Shown here piece after piece: positions 10,171 through 19,172 of a stretch of DNA of 64,000 nt. The notes under the pieces were generated by a model. The model saw only the letters and a list, made by a program, of their open reading frames with translations. It ran no database searches and had not been told where the DNA came from. The stretch is taken from the NCBI RefSeq assembly GCF_018588885.1, contig NZ_JAFFIW010000001.1:269686-333685 (forward strand), written 5' to 3'. This DNA comes from Mesorhizobium sp. dw_380. GTDB lineage: Bacteria; Pseudomonadota; Alphaproteobacteria; Rhizobiales; Rhizobiaceae. Each line of letters begins with the position of its first letter. Positions within the stretch are counted from its first letter, which is position 1. Both the position numbers and the translations under genes were made by a program.

Positions 10171-10632
10171 ATGACGCCTTACATCCGGCTCGCCGAACTT
10201 GGCCTGACGCTGCCCGAGCCGCCGACGCCTATTGCCAACTTCGTCACCCATGCCGAGAGCGGCCGGCTGATCTTCCTCTCGGGCCAGGGGCCTCTGCGCG
10301 CCGATGGCACGCTCTGCACCGGCAAGGTCGGCGAGGATGTGACGGTCGAGCAGGCCTATGAGCATGCCCGCCTTACCGGGCTCAACCTGCTTGCCGTGAT
10401 GCATGCCGCCGCCGGTGATCTCGGCCGCATCGTTCGCGTCGTCAAGCTGCTCGGCTTCGTCAACGCAACACCGACCTTCAGCGACCACCCGAAAGTGGTC
10501 AATGGCTGTTCGGACCTGTTCGCCGACGTCTTCGACAAGATTGGCGGCCATGCGCGCTCGGCGATCGGCGTCGGTTCACTGCCTGGAAACATCACTGTCG
10601 AAATCGAGGCGGTCGTCGAGATCGCCGCCTGA
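10171..10632 (+). CDS. RidA family protein (enamine/imine deaminase-like)
   Basis: A 153-residue protein of the YjgF/YER057c/UK114 family. The C-terminal motif [20 protein letters not shown] contains the Arg that in RidA proteins binds the substrate carboxylate, and the fold core begins [16 protein letters not shown]. Family members hydrolyse reactive enamines or imines made by PLP enzymes. The next gene is a PLP enzyme of the SelA/ammonia-lyase type, so a role in completing or detoxifying its reaction is a reasonable inference. It is 69 bp downstream of the ATPase in the same operon. It belongs to the longer, YjgF-like subgroup rather than archetypal 128-aa RidA. Confidence 0.88.
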   Translation: MTPYIRLAELGLTLPEPPTPIANFVTHAESGRLIFLSGQGPLRADGTLCTGKVGEDVTVEQAYEHARLTGLNLLAVMHAAAGDLGRIVRVVKLLGFVNATPTFSDHPKVVNGCSDLFADVFDKIGGHARSAIGVGSLPGNITVEIEAVVEIAA

Positions 10633-10657
10633 TCTGCCACCCACGGGATCTGCTCAC

Positions 10658-11863
10658 ATGAAAACCCATTCCGACACCGGCTCCAACACCACCATCCGCG
10701 AACGGCTGGGCTTGAGGCCGATCATCAATGTCTCTGGCACCATGACCGCGCTCGGCGCCTCGATCATCGTCCCGGAAGCGATCAGCGCCATGGCCGAAAT
10801 CGCCTCGCAATGGGTGGAGATGGACGATCTGCAGCGTGCCGCAAGCACGGTTGTCTCCCGCCTCACCGGCGGCGAGGCCGGCTTCATCACCGCCTGCTGC
10901 GCCAGCGGCATCACCATGGCGATCGCCGGCGCGATGACGGGAACCAGCCTGCTTGCCATCGAGCGCCTGCCTGACGACACCGGCGACCTCAAGTCGGAGG
11001 TCGTCATCCAGTTGGGCCACATCGTCAATTACGGCGCACCGATCGATCAGTCGGTCCGCGTCGCCGGCGCCAGGGTCGTGCCTGCCGGCACCGTCAGCGT
11101 GACACAGGACTACCATGTGCGCGAAGCGATCAACGAGCGCACGGCCGCGGGCCTCTATGTCGTCGCCCACCACACGGTGCAGTACGGCATGCTGTCGCTA
11201 GAGGAATTCTGCGAGATCTGCCACGCCAGCGGCGTGCCGGTGATCGTCGATGCCGCCTCAGAATACGATTTGCGCGGTTTCCTGGCGCGCGGCGCCGACG
11301 TCGTCATCTACAGCGGCCACAAATTCCTCTCAGGGCCGACCAGTGGTATCGTCACCGGCCGCAAGGACCTGGTGCGATCAGCCTATCTGCAGAACCGCGG
11401 CGTCGCACGCGCCATGAAGGTCGGCAAGGAGAGCATCGCCGGCACCATGGCGGCACTGGAGGCGTGGGAGAAGCGCGACCATGCCGGCATCCGCCGACGC
11501 GAGGAGGCGGCGCTCAATCTATGGAAGGACGCTTTGCAGGGCATACCGGGCATATCAGCCGAGATCATTCTCGACCCGACCGCCAATCCGCTCGATCGCC
11601 TGCAGGTCTTCGTCCGGCCGGAAAGCCGCTTCAGCGCCGCCGGCCTCGCCTTGGCGCTGGCCGCGGGCTCGCCGCCGATCATCGTGCGCAACCATGAGGT
11701 CGAGCGTGGCCATTTCTTCCTCGACCCCTGCAATCTCCATCCCGGAGAGGCGGAGATCGTCGCCGAACGGCTGCGGGCCGTATTGACCGCCAAGGACCGC
11801 CCCGCCGATGCCATGAAAGCTGCCCGTAAGGATTCCTCCGGCGTCTTGCGCTGGCCGGACTAG
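10658..11863 (+). CDS. SelA-like PLP-dependent enzyme (ammonia-lyase / aldolase-type)
   Basis: A 401-residue fold-type I PLP enzyme related to SelA and to D-glucosaminate-6-phosphate ammonia-lyase. The Schiff-base Lys is in [13 protein letters not shown] (K222), preceded by the cofactor Asp in [12 protein letters not shown]. The N-terminus ([20 protein letters not shown]) is typical of this subfamily, and there is no tRNA-binding N-terminal domain as in true SelA. The start is the ATG at 10658. No selenocysteine genes are nearby, so tRNA modification is unlikely. With the upstream transporter and RidA it probably eliminates ammonia from an imported amino acid or amino sugar acid. The substrate is not identifiable from sequence. 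Confidence 0.85.
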   Translation: MKTHSDTGSNTTIRERLGLRPIINVSGTMTALGASIIVPEAISAMAEIASQWVEMDDLQRAASTVVSRLTGGEAGFITACCASGITMAIAGAMTGTSLLAIERLPDDTGDLKSEVVIQLGHIVNYGAPIDQSVRVAGARVVPAGTVSVTQDYHVREAINERTAAGLYVVAHHTVQYGMLSLEEFCEICHASGVPVIVDAASEYDLRGFLARGADVVIYSGHKFLSGPTSGIVTGRKDLVRSAYLQNRGVARAMKVGKESIAGTMAALEAWEKRDHAGIRRREEAALNLWKDALQGIPGISAEIILDPTANPLDRLQVFVRPESRFSAAGLALALAAGSPPIIVRNHEVERGHFFLDPCNLHPGEAEIVAERLRAVLTAKDRPADAMKAARKDSSGVLRWPD

Positions 11864-11950
11864 GCTCGCGGCGTCGAGTAATTATTTCATCGGGGATTCC
11901 ATCGATGGATGATTCTCGTCTATCTATGCGCCCTTGGGAGGATCGCAAAA

Positions 11951-12469
11951 ATGGAAATTCCAAGGCTTGGCGAATGTAAATTTGATGAACGCGATGGCTG
12001 CTACGTTAGCGAACCTATCTCGTTGGCGGTTATGAATAGGAAAAAATGCAGAATACTCGTTGAAGGATACGACGAAGATCCTCCGGTTGAAGACTTTCAC
12101 GAAGCAATTTCCAACTTCTTGGAAGCACCCAGTACTGTTCTTATGGCAGCAGAGCCGCATAGCTTCAAATATTATCTAGACGTCAAGGCAAGCATTGAAC
12201 CAGAAGATGATTTCCCATCTATCGGTTCGCCCTCTGAGATATGGCCATTCGTCCAGCTTCGCGGAGAAGCCATCGTTAGCCGCCGGCCCTACGGCGACAA
12301 TGGCATATACATCTCGCTTGAGTGCAATTGTGATTGGGAGCCCGAGCACGGCCTTCAGATCGTTTTTAAGAATGGTGCCGTCGTTAACAAAATAGGCCCT
12401 TATGATGGGCACCTCACAAACTCAGACGCCTATGCTGATAGCGCCCTTGAAAATGTTGTCTATCGCTAA
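11951..12469 (+). CDS. hypothetical protein resembling DUF6985-type proteins
   Basis: A 172-residue soluble protein, acidic and without a signal peptide. The ATG at 11951 (MEIPRLGECKFDERDGC) has a ribosome-binding site (GGGAGG at 11936-11941); an upstream in-frame start would add 14 residues. The C-terminal block YISLECNCDWEPEHGLQIVF followed by GPYDGHLTNSD is what suggests DUF6985, a family often found as immunity-like or orphan genes near secreted toxins; this assignment is from memory and is tentative. The gene is clearly lower in GC than its neighbours and uses many A/T-ending codons, which suggests recent acquisition. No toxin partner is visible next to it. Confidence 0.7.
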   Translation: MEIPRLGECKFDERDGCYVSEPISLAVMNRKKCRILVEGYDEDPPVEDFHEAISNFLEAPSTVLMAAEPHSFKYYLDVKASIEPEDDFPSIGSPSEIWPFVQLRGEAIVSRRPYGDNGIYISLECNCDWEPEHGLQIVFKNGAVVNKIGPYDGHLTNSDAYADSALENVVYR

Positions 12470-12781
12470 GCGCTGCCGCCCGCCTGATGGACAAGCACGA
12501 AAGGAGGCGCCTACACTGGCCGCGCTGAGCGCGCCAACCGACCAAGCGTATCTGCAGGGGGCTGATCACAAAACTGTGACCAACCTTAATTGCGCAGGGC
12601 AGGAATAAAACGCCTCCCGAACAAGTCTCCTCGTCATACGCCACTGCTGGCGTTGAGGAGATCGGCATGCCCTATCATCGCGAGCCCGGCGAACATGGTT
12701 GCGGCGTCAGCCGTCGCCATGTGTTGGAGCGCATGATCGTCATCAGTCCCTCCTCCTTGGTTCTTGACACTGGTGGCGCAT
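12470..12781. other. gene-free stretch before the ECF sigma operon
   Basis: About 310 bp between the low-GC orphan and the sigma factor start. Short open frames here have no recognisable family or good start. It presumably holds the promoter of the sigma/anti-sigma pair; a GAAC motif near 12618 could be part of an ECF-type promoter, but no convincing -10 partner was found. Confidence 0.4.
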
Positions 12782-13456
12782 ATGAATTCACTTCCAGCAA
12801 GGCAGGCGACCTTGCCTATTCCCGGGGGTTTTGCCCCTGTGAGCAAGGCAAACTCGCTGTCGCGTCCTGAGGCGGCACGCCCGGTCTTGTCCGGAGTATC
12901 GGATCATGGTGCTGCTTTGAGCGAGAGGGCGCTGGCAGAACGCTTCAACGAGGTGGTGCTGCCGCATCTCGGCGACGCGCTGGCGCTTGCCCGCTGGCTG
13001 ACCGGCAATGCCGCCGATGCCGAGGATGTCGTGCAGGACGCCTGCATCAAGGCGCATGCCGGCATGTCGGGCTATGCCGGCGGCAATGCCCGCGCCTGGC
13101 TGCTGACCATCGTGCGCAACACCTCCTACAGCTGGATGTCGCGCAACCGGCCGCGCGGCATGCTGGCCGTCGGCGACCTCGGCGATCTCGACGACATGGC
13201 GGCCGCGCACGGCACCAGCCTGTCGGACGAGGACGGCCCGGAAGCGAGCCTGATCGCCAAGGCCGATACAGCGGCGCTCGAGGCGGCGATCGCCGCCCTG
13301 CCGCAGCCGTTTCGCGAAACGCTGGTGCTGCGCGACATCAACGGCCTCAGCTATCGCGAGATATCGGCCATGCTCGACGTGCCGATGGGCACGGTGATGT
13401 CCAGGCTGGCCCGTGCCCGCGGCCTGCTGGCGTCCGAACTGGGGAGAGCGCCATGA
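12782..13456 (+). CDS. ECF RNA polymerase sigma factor
   Basis: About 224 residues. Region 2 (ALALARWLTGNAADAEDVVQDACIKAH, split here by a short gap) includes the usual DAEDVVQD core-binding motif. Region 4 has LPQPFRETLVLRDINGLSYR and the recognition helix MPGT-like VPMGTVMSRLARAR. The linker is longer than in a minimal ECF factor. The start is uncertain: an ATG at 12782, a GTG at 12839 or a TTG at 12764 are all in frame and none has a strong ribosome-binding site. The stop overlaps the start of the anti-sigma gene (ATGA), a standard arrangement for co-regulated pairs. Confidence 0.9.
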   Translation: MNSLPARQATLPIPGGFAPVSKANSLSRPEAARPVLSGVSDHGAALSERALAERFNEVVLPHLGDALALARWLTGNAADAEDVVQDACIKAHAGMSGYAGGNARAWLLTIVRNTSYSWMSRNRPRGMLAVGDLGDLDDMAAAHGTSLSDEDGPEASLIAKADTAALEAAIAALPQPFRETLVLRDINGLSYREISAMLDVPMGTVMSRLARARGLLASELGRAP

Positions 13457-14343
13457 CCAGCCATGACGACGGACTACCCAACGATCCCGAAGGTATCAGA
13501 CTGATGATCCACGCCCTTGTTGATGGCGAACTCGATGCGGCGGCGGCACTTGCGGTGGAGCGTCGCATCGCCGCCGATCCCCGGCTTGCGGCCGAGCATG
13601 CCCGCATCGTTGCCTTGCGCGGCGCGGTCAGCCGCTTGCCGCGGCCCGATGTCAGCGATGCCTTTCGGGCCCGCATCGCGGCGATCGGCATGGCCGGCAC
13701 CGAACAGCAGGAGCCGCAGCGGGACACGTCGGTGCTGCCCGGATTGATCTCAGTCGCTGGTGGTGGCCAGAGACGAGAGGCCGGGGCACGCCCGCCCCAG
13801 GCGCGGCCATCGTCAAGGGCACGCCGCTTCGGCTCGTTCGATTGGCGCGCCATGGCCGCGTCGATCATGATCAGCGCGGTGCTCGCCAGCGGGGCGACGC
13901 AATGGGTGATGTTCAGCGGCGCGGAAGACGGCTTTGCCGCGGCGGTCGCCAGCGGCCATCGCCGCAGCCTGCTGGCCGCGAGCCCCATCGACATCATCTC
14001 GTCCGACCGCCACACGGTCAAGCCGTGGCTTGATGCCCGCATCGGCGTGTCGCCGCCGGCGCCCGACCTTGCCCAGGACGGCTTCGCACTGATCGGCGGC
14101 CGGGTCGAGGTGATATCAGGCCGGCCGGTGCCGGCACTCGTCTACCGTCACCGCGAGCACCTGATCACGCTTGTCGCCGAACCGCAGCAAGGCGGTAAGA
14201 TCACCCAGCCGGACGACCTTTCATCCGGCGGCTTCTCGATGGTGCACTGGAGCGACGGCGCCTTCTCCTACTGGGCGATCTCCGACATGGAGCGGCCCGA
14301 GCTCGACGACTTCGTCGCCCGCTTCCGCAAGGCGGCGGTGTAA
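13453..14343 (+). CDS. anti-sigma factor, membrane-anchored
   Basis: A 296-residue protein translated from an ATG that overlaps the sigma factor stop. The N-terminal cytoplasmic part (LMIHALVDGELDAAAALAVERRIAADP) is the RseA/ChrR-like anti-sigma helical domain. It lacks the HxxxCxxC zinc motif, so it is not a classical ZAS protein. A single membrane helix follows (AMAASIMISAVLASGATQW, about residues 136-154), then a periplasmic domain of about 140 residues. It most likely holds the upstream sigma factor at the membrane until an envelope signal releases it. The signal is unknown. Confidence 0.88.
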   Translation: MTSHDDGLPNDPEGIRLMIHALVDGELDAAAALAVERRIAADPRLAAEHARIVALRGAVSRLPRPDVSDAFRARIAAIGMAGTEQQEPQRDTSVLPGLISVAGGGQRREAGARPPQARPSSRARRFGSFDWRAMAASIMISAVLASGATQWVMFSGAEDGFAAAVASGHRRSLLAASPIDIISSDRHTVKPWLDARIGVSPPAPDLAQDGFALIGGRVEVISGRPVPALVYRHREHLITLVAEPQQGGKITQPDDLSSGGFSMVHWSDGAFSYWAISDMERPELDDFVARFRKAAV

Positions 14344-14485
14344 AGACGCCCCTGCCCCGTTGCTGATTCCAATGCGCTAACAGGTCCTTCAGCCTGCGGA
14401 GCCGGTTAAACACCGGCACTCAAGTCGCGCGTCTCAACCTCGCCAAGGCTGGGCCCGACAGCTGGTCGCAGCCTTCAAAACAATT

Positions 14486-14515
14486 ACTTTACAAACTCTT
14501 CAATTTCTGTAAAGT
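14486..14515. promoter_or_regulatory. inverted repeat ACTTTACA-N14-TGTAAAGT, candidate operator of the sugar operon
   Basis: Perfect 8-bp arms at 14486-14493 and 14508-14515, 22 bp apart start to start (two helical turns), lie 23 bp upstream of the first gene of the sugar ABC operon. The operon encodes its own RpiR-type regulator, which is the natural candidate to bind here. The site is AT-rich against a GC-rich background. Confidence 0.6.
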
Positions 14516-14537
14516 TATGAAGGATGAAGGATAGATT

Positions 14538-15527
14538 ATGCCAGCCAACCGTTTCGCCACGCGTCTGAATTCCTTTGCCTCACGGCCACAGGCCGAATGG
14601 CCTGATCTCGCTGGCAAGCCGTCGCTGATGCAGATGGCGGCGCGCGCCGCCAAGGTTGCCGGGTTGACCGATCTTGACCTCAACTTCCCCGACCATGTCG
14701 GCGAAAAGCCGGCCGAAATTGCTCGCAAACTCAGTGATCTCGGCCTGTCCATCAACGGCTTTGCCATGCGCTACTATTCCAATCCGGCCTTTAAGCTGGG
14801 CGCCTTCACCAACCCTGATCCAGCGGTGCGCCGTGAAGCCATCGACATGACCAAGGCCGGCATCGACGCCGTGCGCGAGGCTGGTGCCGGTCTGATGACT
14901 TTGTGGCTCGGACAGGATGGCTTCGACTACGCTTTCCAGGCCGACTATGCAGCGCTTTGGCAACACGAAATCGATGGAATTCGTGAAGTGGCAGCGCATG
15001 ACCCCGGCTGCCAGATCAGCCTCGAATACAAACCCAACGAGCCGCGCTCCTACAGCCTGATGCCAGACGCGGCGACGACCCTCTTGGCGATCCGCGATGT
15101 CGGCCTGCCCAATCTCGGAGTCACACTCGACTTCGCCCATGTGCTCTATGCCGACGAGCAGCCGGCCTTTGCCGCAGCCCTCGTAGCGCGCCACAGCAAG
15201 CTGCTCGGCGTCCATCTCAACGACGGCTACGCCAAGCGAGACGATGGGCTGATGGTCGGCGCGGTGCACACGCTGCAGACCATCGAGTTGCTCAGGCAGA
15301 TCCGCCGCGACGGCTATGCCGGCGCCATCTATTTCGACACGTTTCCGGACATGACCGGGCTCGACCCGGTGCACGAGTGCGAAGTCAACATCGCCACCGT
15401 CAAACGCATGCTGCGCGTCGTTGACCGGATCGACCAGGACAACCGCCTGGCAGCCGCCATGGACAGCCAGGACGCCGTCACATCGCAGGCCATCATCCAG
15501 GAAATCATGCTCGGACCGGACAGCTGA
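14538..15527 (+). CDS. sugar phosphate isomerase/epimerase, TIM-barrel
   Basis: A 329-residue xylose-isomerase-like TIM-barrel protein. Metal/substrate residues typical of the AP_endonuc_2 fold are visible: Glu in ISLEYKPNE, Asp and His in TLDFAHVLYA, His in GVHLNDGY and Asp in IYFDTFPD. It starts with an ATG at 14538. It is first in an operon with a ribose-type ABC transporter, an RpiR regulator and a PfkB kinase, so it probably isomerises or epimerises the imported sugar or polyol. It could be related to rhizobial L-rhamnose isomerase or D-tagatose 3-epimerase groups, but the exact substrate cannot be told. Confidence 0.87.
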   Translation: MPANRFATRLNSFASRPQAEWPDLAGKPSLMQMAARAAKVAGLTDLDLNFPDHVGEKPAEIARKLSDLGLSINGFAMRYYSNPAFKLGAFTNPDPAVRREAIDMTKAGIDAVREAGAGLMTLWLGQDGFDYAFQADYAALWQHEIDGIREVAAHDPGCQISLEYKPNEPRSYSLMPDAATTLLAIRDVGLPNLGVTLDFAHVLYADEQPAFAAALVARHSKLLGVHLNDGYAKRDDGLMVGAVHTLQTIELLRQIRRDGYAGAIYFDTFPDMTGLDPVHECEVNIATVKRMLRVVDRIDQDNRLAAAMDSQDAVTSQAIIQEIMLGPDS

Positions 15528-15571
15528 GGGTCGGCCGAGCCGCTGCCGTTTTTCAACAAGGGAGGAATACA

Positions 15572-16618
15572 ATGAAGTTGCTGCTTGCCACCGCCACACT
15601 GATCGCACTGTCGATCAGCTCGGCCTTTTCGGCCGATCTTGCGCCGCTCAATTCCGATACCGAGAAGGACCGTATCGACTGGTCGCAGGTCGAGGCCAAA
15701 TTCGGCGCGTTCCCCAAGCTGCCCGCTGGCACGAAGGCGGGTGCGGTCTCCAAGACGCTGACCAACGAATACTGGCGCTCGCTGGGCGATGGCTACAAGG
15801 CGTTCGGGGAAAAGGCCGGTGTGCCCGTCGTTTATCAGGCAGCGCAAAGCGAAGGCGACCAGCTCGGCCAGCTTACCATCGCCGAGGGCCTGGTGACGCA
15901 GGGCTACAACGTGCTGCTGGTCTCACCGCAGACGGACTCCAATCTGCAGCCCATCATGGAGCAGGCAAAGGCAGCCAATGTGCCGGTTGTCAACGTCAAT
16001 GACGCAGTCATCCCGCAGGCGGAACATTATGTCGGCAACGTCCAGCGCGACAACGGCGTGCGCGTCGCCAAATGGTTCATCAAGAACCGGCCGAACGGCG
16101 GCAAGGTCGCCATCGTGGAGGGCCAGGCCGGCGTCTATGCGGCAGTCCAGCGCACTGACGGCTTCAAATCCACCATCACCGAGGGCGGCAAGTTCGAGGT
16201 TGTCGCCAGCGTGCCCGGCAACTGGGATCGCCAGACTTCCTATGACGCGGCCACCAACATTCTGCAGCAGCACCCCGACCTGATCGGCTTCTATGCCAAC
16301 AATGACGGCATGGCGCTGGGCATCGTCGAGGCGGTGAAGGCAGCCGGCCTGCAGGACAAGGTTGCCGTCTTTGGCACTGATGGCATCTCCGATGCCTACG
16401 CTTCGATCCGCGCCGGCGAACTGACCGGCACGGTCGACAGTTTCCCGGTGTTGACCGGTGAAGTCGCGCTCGAAACGGCGTTGCGCCTCGTCGCCGGGCA
16501 GAAGCTGCCGCGCGTTGTCGCCACGCCTCAGGCACTGATCACCAAGGACAATGCCGATCGCTATTCCGGTCCCGATGCACGCAACGCGCTGCTCGAGGAC
16601 GCGGCCGCCGGCAACTGA
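15572..16618 (+). CDS. sugar ABC transporter substrate-binding protein (RbsB-like)
   Basis: A 348-residue periplasmic-binding protein of the ribose/galactose group, with a Sec signal (MKLLLATATLIALSISSAFS, cleavage about residue 20). Type I periplasmic-binding features are seen: VVYQAAQSEGDQLGQLTIAE, VNVNDAVIPQAEHYVG and VFGTDGISDAYASIRAGELTGT (given here in parts). A GGGAGG ribosome-binding site precedes the ATG. Followed by a strong hairpin and then the ATPase gene. Confidence 0.92.
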   Translation: MKLLLATATLIALSISSAFSADLAPLNSDTEKDRIDWSQVEAKFGAFPKLPAGTKAGAVSKTLTNEYWRSLGDGYKAFGEKAGVPVVYQAAQSEGDQLGQLTIAEGLVTQGYNVLLVSPQTDSNLQPIMEQAKAANVPVVNVNDAVIPQAEHYVGNVQRDNGVRVAKWFIKNRPNGGKVAIVEGQAGVYAAVQRTDGFKSTITEGGKFEVVASVPGNWDRQTSYDAATNILQQHPDLIGFYANNDGMALGIVEAVKAAGLQDKVAVFGTDGISDAYASIRAGELTGTVDSFPVLTGEVALETALRLVAGQKLPRVVATPQALITKDNADRYSGPDARNALLEDAAAGN

Positions 16619-16630
16619 AGCACAATGGCA

Positions 16631-16664
16631 CGGTGCCGGCCAGAGCCTCTGACGGCCGGCACCG
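16631..16664 (+). other. 11-bp perfect-stem hairpin after the sugar binding-protein gene
   Basis: CGGTGCCGGCC (16631-16641) pairs perfectly with GGCCGGCACCG (16654-16664) around a 12-nt loop, between the binding-protein stop and the ATPase start. No U-tract follows. This is the layout expected of an mRNA 3'-end stabiliser that lets the binding protein be made in excess over the membrane parts. Confidence 0.8.
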
Positions 16665-16682
16665 GTCTGGGAGACCGATCCA

Positions 16683-18194
16683 ATGTCTGTCCGGCTGCAG
16701 TTCGACGGCATTTCCAAGCTGTTTCCGGCCGTCCGGGCGCTCCATGAGGTGTCCTTTTCGGTCGGCGCCGGTGAAATTCATGGCCTGCTCGGCGAGAACG
16801 GCGCCGGCAAGTCGACGCTGCTGCGCATCCTGTCGGGCGTCTACCGGCCGACGGCGGGAAGCGTCCTGATCGACGGCAAGCCGGTCACGCTAGCCAATCC
16901 GGTTGCGGCGCGTGCGGCGGGCGTGGCCATGATCCATCAGGAACTGCAGCAGGTGCCGCGCCTCAGCGTCGCGCAGAACATGTTTCTCGGTCATCCGCTG
17001 ACGCGTGGCAGCATATTCGTCGCCCGGCGCGAACAGGAGCGCCGCGCCGCCGAGGCTCTGGCGGCCATCGGCCCGTCCATCGATCCAGCGGCACCGCTCA
17101 GCACCCTCAAAGTGGCTCAAAGGCAGATGGTCGAGATCGCCCGCGCGCTGCTCGATCGTGCTAGGATCGTGGCGATGGACGAGCCGACATCGAGCCTTAC
17201 GCCGAGCGAGTTCGAGCGTCTAGCCGAAGTCATCAAGGGCCTGGCGCGTGACGGCGTCGCCATCGTCTATGTCTCGCACAAGCTGGACGAGGTGTTCGGT
17301 ATCTGCCGGCGCGCCACCATCATGCGCGACGGTATCGTCGTCGATTCCGTCGATCTGAAAAGCCTCTCGGAAAAGGCGGTCGTGGCGATGATGGTGGGCC
17401 GCGAGCTGGCGCAGGAACAGCACAATTCGCATGCCTCCAGTCAGGTGATGCTGAGCGTGCGAGGCCTCGCTTCTACAAAGGTGCGCGACGTCTCCTTCGA
17501 TCTGCATCGCGGTGAGGTGCTGGGCATTGCCGGCCTTGTCGGGTCCGGCCGCACTGAACTGCTGCGGCTTTTGGCCGGCGTCGACCGCGCTACCACCGGT
17601 AGCATCGTGATCAATGGCAAGGCGATCAAACCTGCCAGCCCGCGCGACGCGATCGCCGCCGGCATCGGACTGGTGCCGGAAGAGCGCAAGCGTGAGGGCA
17701 TCGTGCCGTTGCGCTCGATCACCAGCAACATGGCGCTGGCCTCGATGAGCGTGTTCGCGCCACACGGCATCATCGATCATCGCGGGCTGAAGCAGATCGC
17801 GGCCGAGAAGATGAAGCGGGTCAATCTCAGGCCATTTCTGCTCGACCGGCCGATCCGCCTGTTCAGCGGCGGCAACCAGCAGAAGGCGATCATCGGCCGC
17901 TGGCTGGCGGCGGGCACGCGCATCCTTTTGTTCGACGAGCCGACACGCGGTATCGATGTCGGCGCCAAGGCGGAAATCTACCACCTGATCGAGGAGCTCG
18001 CTGCCGAGGGCCATTCGGTGGTCGTCGTCTCCTCGGAGCTCCCCGAGGTGATCCGGCTCGCCGATCGCGTGCTGGTCATGCGCGACGGCGCCATCGCCGC
18101 CGAACTCGGCAGGGCGGATCTCTCGGAGCAGGCGATCGCCGCGCACGCCATCCCGCAAACCCGAACGCCGGCCGCTGAGCCGGCAAGGCAATAG
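16683..18194 (+). CDS. sugar ABC transporter ATPase, tandem NBD (RbsA/XylG-like)
   Basis: A 503-residue protein with two ABC domains. The first has Walker A GENGAGKST (about residues 37-45), a Q-loop in AMIHQELQQVPRLSV, and Walker B VAMDEPTSSLT. The second has LAGLVGSGRTELLR in place of a canonical Walker A, signature LFSGGNQQKAIIGRWL and Walker B ILLFDEPTRGIDVGAK. The degenerate second P-loop is normal for the RbsA/MglA family. Energises import by the downstream permease. Confidence 0.95.
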   Translation: MSVRLQFDGISKLFPAVRALHEVSFSVGAGEIHGLLGENGAGKSTLLRILSGVYRPTAGSVLIDGKPVTLANPVAARAAGVAMIHQELQQVPRLSVAQNMFLGHPLTRGSIFVARREQERRAAEALAAIGPSIDPAAPLSTLKVAQRQMVEIARALLDRARIVAMDEPTSSLTPSEFERLAEVIKGLARDGVAIVYVSHKLDEVFGICRRATIMRDGIVVDSVDLKSLSEKAVVAMMVGRELAQEQHNSHASSQVMLSVRGLASTKVRDVSFDLHRGEVLGIAGLVGSGRTELLRLLAGVDRATTGSIVINGKAIKPASPRDAIAAGIGLVPEERKREGIVPLRSITSNMALASMSVFAPHGIIDHRGLKQIAAEKMKRVNLRPFLLDRPIRLFSGGNQQKAIIGRWLAAGTRILLFDEPTRGIDVGAKAEIYHLIEELAAEGHSVVVVSSELPEVIRLADRVLVMRDGAIAAELGRADLSEQAIAAHAIPQTRTPAAEPARQ

Positions 18195-18203
18195 GTGACG
18201 GAT

Positions 18204-19172
18204 ATGTCGGACGCTACTCTGGTTCAGCCAAGGACCGAATTCCTGCGCGGCTTTTCCATGCGCGATGCCGGCACGCTGATCGGCCTGATTGTCATCCTCG
18301 CCGTCTTCGGCGCGCTGGTGCCCGGCTTCTTCGCCGAGCGCAACCTGATCAACATCCTGCAGCAGTCGAGCATCAACGCCTGCTTGGCGCTGGGCATGAC
18401 GCAGGTCATCATTTCCGGCGGCATCGACCTGTCGGTCGGGCCGACGGCGGCGCTCTCGGCCGTCATCTCCGCCTCGATGATGGTTGCCGGCGTCCCATTT
18501 CCGCTGGCCGTTGGTGCGGGCTTCGCCATCGGCCTGCTGTGCGGTCTGGTGAATGGCATCCTTGTCGCCCATGTCGGATTGCAGCCCTTCATCGTCACGC
18601 TGGGCACGCTCAGCACCTATCGCGCACTGGCGCTGATTTACACAGGCGGCAATCCGGTGCTCGGCCTGCCCGCCGGCTTTCGCGCCATCTTCAACAGCTC
18701 GCTGTTCGGCCTGCCGCTGGCGGTGATCATTGTGGCCTTCGTCGCAATCGCCGCATGGATCGTGCTGAAGAAAACCCCCTTCGGCGAATACCTGCTCGCC
18801 GTGGGTGGCAATGAGGAGGCGGCCTACATTGCCGGCGTGCCGATTGCCCGCACCAAGATCGCCGCCTACATGATCTCCGGCCTGCTAGCAGCGCTTGCGG
18901 CGCAAATCCTGATCGGCCGGCTGGGCGCGGCCGAGCCCATCCTCGGCAATCTCTGGGAGCTTGACGCGATCGCGGCGGCGGCCATCGGCGGAGCGTCGCT
19001 GATGGGTGGCAAGGGCAGCGTCGTCGGCACCATCCTTGGCGCCGTCATCCTCGGTGCGATGCGCAACGGTTTGACGCTGATGAACGTGCAGTCCTTCTAT
19101 CAGCTTCTGGCAACTGGTCTTATAATCCTCGCCGCGATGCTTATCGATCGCGTGACGAGGGGGCGTGGATGA
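18204..19172 (+). CDS. sugar ABC transporter permease (RbsC-like)
   Basis: A 322-residue inner-membrane permease of the BPD_transp_2 family with about ten hydrophobic segments. The motif AAAIGGASLMGGKGSVVGTI near the C-terminus is the family signature. A GTG directly after the ATPase stop (18195) is also in frame, but the ATG at 18204 is better placed behind an AGGTGA ribosome-binding site. The end overlaps the RpiR gene by 4 bp (ATGA). Confidence 0.94.
   Translation: MSDATLVQPRTEFLRGFSMRDAGTLIGLIVILAVFGALVPGFFAERNLINILQQSSINACLALGMTQVIISGGIDLSVGPTAALSAVISASMMVAGVPFPLAVGAGFAIGLLCGLVNGILVAHVGLQPFIVTLGTLSTYRALALIYTGGNPVLGLPAGFRAIFNSSLFGLPLAVIIVAFVAIAAWIVLKKTPFGEYLLAVGGNEEAAYIAGVPIARTKIAAYMISGLLAALAAQILIGRLGAAEPILGNLWELDAIAAAAIGGASLMGGKGSVVGTILGAVILGAMRNGLTLMNVQSFYQLLATGLIILAAMLIDRVTRGRG

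Noticed and set aside
12667..12870. 67-codon frame just before the ECF sigma factor
   Set aside because: It overlaps the sigma coding region in another frame, has no ribosome-binding site and no family resemblance.
17220..18572. 450-codon open frame antisense to the sugar ATPase and permease
   Set aside because: Composition is typical of a high-GC shadow, and both sense genes are well supported.
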